Origin: Adenanthera pavonina
Taxonomy: Eukaryota; Streptophyta; Magnoliopsida; Fabales; Fabaceae
Assembly: GCA_026686845.1 (NCBI GenBank)
Contig: JAIVEN010000020.1
Location: forward strand, 6,103,501 to 6,167,500
DNA: 64,000 nucleotides
Direction of reading: 5' to 3'
The stretch's first letter is position 1. Each line of letters begins with the position of its first letter. Shown here piece after piece: positions 61,104 through 64,000 of this stretch. Under the pieces are notes generated by a model. The model searched no databases. It was not told the origin of the DNA and saw only the letters and a program-made list of their open reading frames with translations. Both the position numbers and the translations under genes were made by a program.

Positions 61104-63345
61104 TGTCAACTATCTCGAGTGGTCATTCTCTACTTTCCATGTTCTGTCATATTGAGGTGTAAATGGAGACGGCCTTGGTTATTGCTGAAGCAATGGTAGT
61201 TGGTTATTCATCTGCTGACTATATTATCTTGTTCTTTCTTAATCATCACCTTTTTTTGGTACTTTTTGTATATGTTTTTGGGTGAAAACTGTCGTCCTCT
61301 TTTTTTTTGGATAACTGAAAACAGTCTTCCTTTTGTATGTACCTTTGGATTTTGGATGATTCTTAAAAATAGGAAAGTAAACTTGACTTTATTTTTGATG
61401 AAAATACAATGCATTAATTAAAAAAAGGAGAAAAACAAAGATAGAATTTACATCACTCTTTTGTCATCTAATACCTCCTTACAACAAGATGGGACTGGCG
61501 GTTTTTGAACTATAAGGAGGAATATGTTTTTGAACTTTTCGTATATATTTTTGGGTGAAACTTGACCCCTGAACAGCCTCCGGACTCGCAATTTTTGCAT
61601 AGCGTTCTTCTCCTTCATTGTCACATCTGCAGTGTTCTAATCCCAGACTCGCAATTTTCACATTGCGTTCTTCTTATTTCATGGTGACTTCAATGGCGCA
61701 ACTCGTTCCAATAACGTAGTCATGAAATCCTCATTATCACAATCGATGCATTCTAGTCTCGAGAACTTTTTTTTTTGTTAATTACTATATAGCCCCGTCA
61801 GTATGCCTTTTGCTATTGCTTCATGGAATCATTCCTTACTAGTATTAATTTATTCTATCCCATCCTAAATATCACTAGTATTAATTTATTTTATTCGGTC
61901 TCAACACGGTACGAAGAAAAAAAACTACTTTATATATACCAATGAAATTGGTTTAACTCATTTAATTTCTAGTTAAAAATGTTTTTTTTAAAAATTGTTC
62001 TTAATTAATGATGTTTTTCTTTACTAAATTAATTAATACTCATTGAAAATCACAATAGTTGAGGACATTTTTGGAATACTACATTTATTGCTATAGAAAT
62101 TCACTTTTTTTCCTCTTATAGTTTGAATCAAACTTCTTCTATGAAATTTTCTTATATTTGATACAAATTATAATAAGATGTATTTAACTCTCTCATGCAT
62201 TTTAAGAAATGAGTTAAATTATTAAATTTATCAAAAAATTCTAATATTTATCATTATTTATCTTTATTAATTATATTATTTTTTATATTTTATATAATAT
62301 TTATTTCTTACATATTAATTATAGACTAAAGATATAAATAAAAAATAATTAATATGTCAAATAATTTTACAACATGTCTTATATTTTGAATCAAATATTA
62401 TTTTTAAAAGATATCCTGTATTTAGTACAAGAGGGAGTCTTTATTTTAACTTTACAAAATGGTTCTCCGTTAATGCTTGAAATTATATAAATGGGAAATT
62501 TTAGTCTGGACTGCTACACCACTCCAGCCAGTTAGGGAAGCTGATCCGTAATAAACTAATAATAATAATCCATCCTCGCAACTTGTTGCAATACTGTACG
62601 ATTCTCCTTAGAAATTGGTTTTCCCCCCCCTGACATTGCTCTTCTACTCTGATTGAAAGAGTCACAATTTGAATCAAAATAGTAAATTTATTATAAAAAT
62701 TAAAATCTTATTACTCAATATCTTTTCCTTTTTATTATTTAATCTTTCAATTTTAATGCTCAGTTATCCAATTCAGGGGATACACACCCATTATGAGCTA
62801 TGCGCTCAAGGCATCTTGGTCATCCAAATTTGGATGATTCAAATTCAAATTTTTTATTTTTTTAAATGATAAAATCATATTTTTAAAGAATTGATAGTTA
62901 TAAAATTATTTTAATTTTAAATTTTGCATATAATAGTATAAAAATATTAAATATATTAAAATATCAAAAATAAATTAAAACCTTTAAATTTAAGTTTTCC
63001 AAACCTGATTCGAATTTGGAGGATTTAATTGTGTGATGTGCTCATTAAATACGAGGAGTATCGAATGAAAATTTCAAAAGTGAGATTAGGGTGGAAACAG
63101 GTTAAGTTCCTGCAGCTAAGATTTAATCTGTTTAAGAATTAAGTTAGGTTAAGGCTATTTTTATGGCATATTTTATTGTTTACACACACACACACACATA
63201 TATATATTAATATAGTAATATATAATTTAAATTAATTTATTAACTTATTAATAAATATAACTCTCAGCCTCACGTAGTAAAGTCTGAACCTTTATATTTT
63301 TTTGTTATAAGCAAACAAATAAAGAGTTCAATTTACAAATGAAAA
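61104..63345. other. AT-rich intergenic stretch, no gene recognised
   Basis: No coding region supported. It has homopolymer and (CA)n/(TA)n runs near 63180-63210. A duplicated phrase, ATCGCATAGCG-like ACTCGCAATTTT followed by GCGTTCTTCT, occurs near 61587 and 61647, as a short local repeat. Confidence 0.45.
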
Positions 63346-63660
63346 TTGAAATGGGACGAACGAACCCCAATCCTTAGCTTCCATCGCCGCTGTGAGACTT
63401 GTTCAGTGTGTGTCTTTGTGAGTAGCTCAGCTTCCATCGCCGGCGTCACGAAGAGTGAAACGAACCCTAGCTACTGTGAGCTCCTGGGACCTCCGACTTC
63501 ATCTCCATTCTCTAGTTCCTATTGTTCAGTACGACCTCCGACTCCGTCTCCTGCAACCTCCGACTTCGTCTCCCGTTCCATTCCTCCCGTCGCCTCCCTC
63601 TCCCCGTAGCTGCCGTGGGTTTGGTTCTGCTTCTTTTGAGGTGACAATTTTTGGGTGAAT
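63346..63660 (+). other. GC-rich leader-like segment at the right edge
   Basis: A sharp rise in GC content, with ACGAACCCTAGC and three near-repeats of CCTCCGACTTCATCTCC (near 63491, 63534 and 63559), looks like a plant 5' leader or first exon of a gene running off the right end. TTTTGAG/GTGACA at about 63642 could be a splice donor. No recognisable protein is encoded in the open frames here. Confidence 0.3.
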
Positions 63661-64000
63661 GCTGTGATAATTTTTCTGATATTGAATTGATTTTAGTTTA
63701 ATTCAGTTCCATATGAGCTGCCGTGAATGCTGTGACTGTGTGGTATAAGATAAATAATCTATTTCTGTACTATCAGAAAATCATACTTCCATTTTTCTGT
63801 TGTCTAGTCGTAGTTTGTTCCTGGACCCTGTAGTTGTCTTATTTACTATATGTATGAGATCAGTTCCTGTGGAGGTAAAAAAAATGATCCTATTTCCGAG
63901 GATATTGCTCTACTCTGTCAGAATTTCTATGCTATGTTCTTCATTTCTAATGTGTTAGACGTTCTGTACTTTGTCTAAGGAACTGATTTGCTGAACTTAA

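Noticed and set aside
1..64000. tRNA, rRNA, CRISPR array or virus-derived genes
   Set aside because: I searched by eye for T-loop motifs, repeat-spacer patterns and polymerase or coat motifs and found only the tRNA-like head of the SINE and the LINE reverse transcriptases. A tRNA scan would be needed to exclude a missed tRNA.

Overview
The window is nuclear DNA of a eudicot plant. It is AT-rich, carries intron-containing and plastid-targeted genes of clearly plant type, and is littered with plant retroposon and MITE debris. No bacterial, organellar or viral gene is visible. The species cannot be named from sequence alone.

Layout. 0-2.6 kb: AT-rich, nothing recognised. 2.9-3.9 kb (-): plastid N-acetylglutamate kinase (arginine synthesis). 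4.07-7.65 kb (-): a decayed L1-type LINE lying against the kinase promoter, holding two copies of one ~370 bp MITE in opposite orientation. 7.7-11.5 kb: gene-free, with one intact-looking SINE. 11.7-12.5 kb (-): ribose-5-phosphate isomerase. 13.1-22 kb: gene-free, with MITE-like stretches, a possible 2.3 kb solo LTR and two adjacent 3' ends of an RTE-type LINE. 22.6-24.7 kb (-): a PIN-LIKES (PILS) auxin carrier with a leader intron. 24.8-29 kb: gene-free, with a local duplication split by a foldback MITE. 29.0-34.5 and 37.8-43.2 kb: two copies of a ~5.4 kb segment. Each copy carries a divergent pair (A on -, B on +) of a small plant-specific gene, probably plastid-targeted with one C-terminal membrane helix; the second B copy is a pseudogene. 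45.6-52.6 kb (-): ABCG7-type half-size ABC transporter, reconstructed as 11 phase-consistent exons encoding 725 residues. 56.0-59.1 kb (+): a mitochondrial-type PPR gene interrupted by one in-frame stop. 59.2-64 kb: gene-free, with a very short RTE stump, a MITE, and a GC-rich leader-like segment at the right edge.

The genes do not form a pathway; what links them is ancestry. From memory of Arabidopsis gene positions, the isomerase, the carrier and the PPR gene match a chromosome 1 cluster (near At1g71060-At1g71100). The isomerase, the small unknown gene and ABCG7 match a chromosome 2 cluster (near At2g01290-At2g01320). The window seems to hold the union of two blocks that Arabidopsis split by duplication and gene loss. 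No wholly new system was found. The most interesting items are the four-member A/B cluster, the near-intact PPR gene with a single stop, and several minute retroposon insertions with readable target-site duplications.
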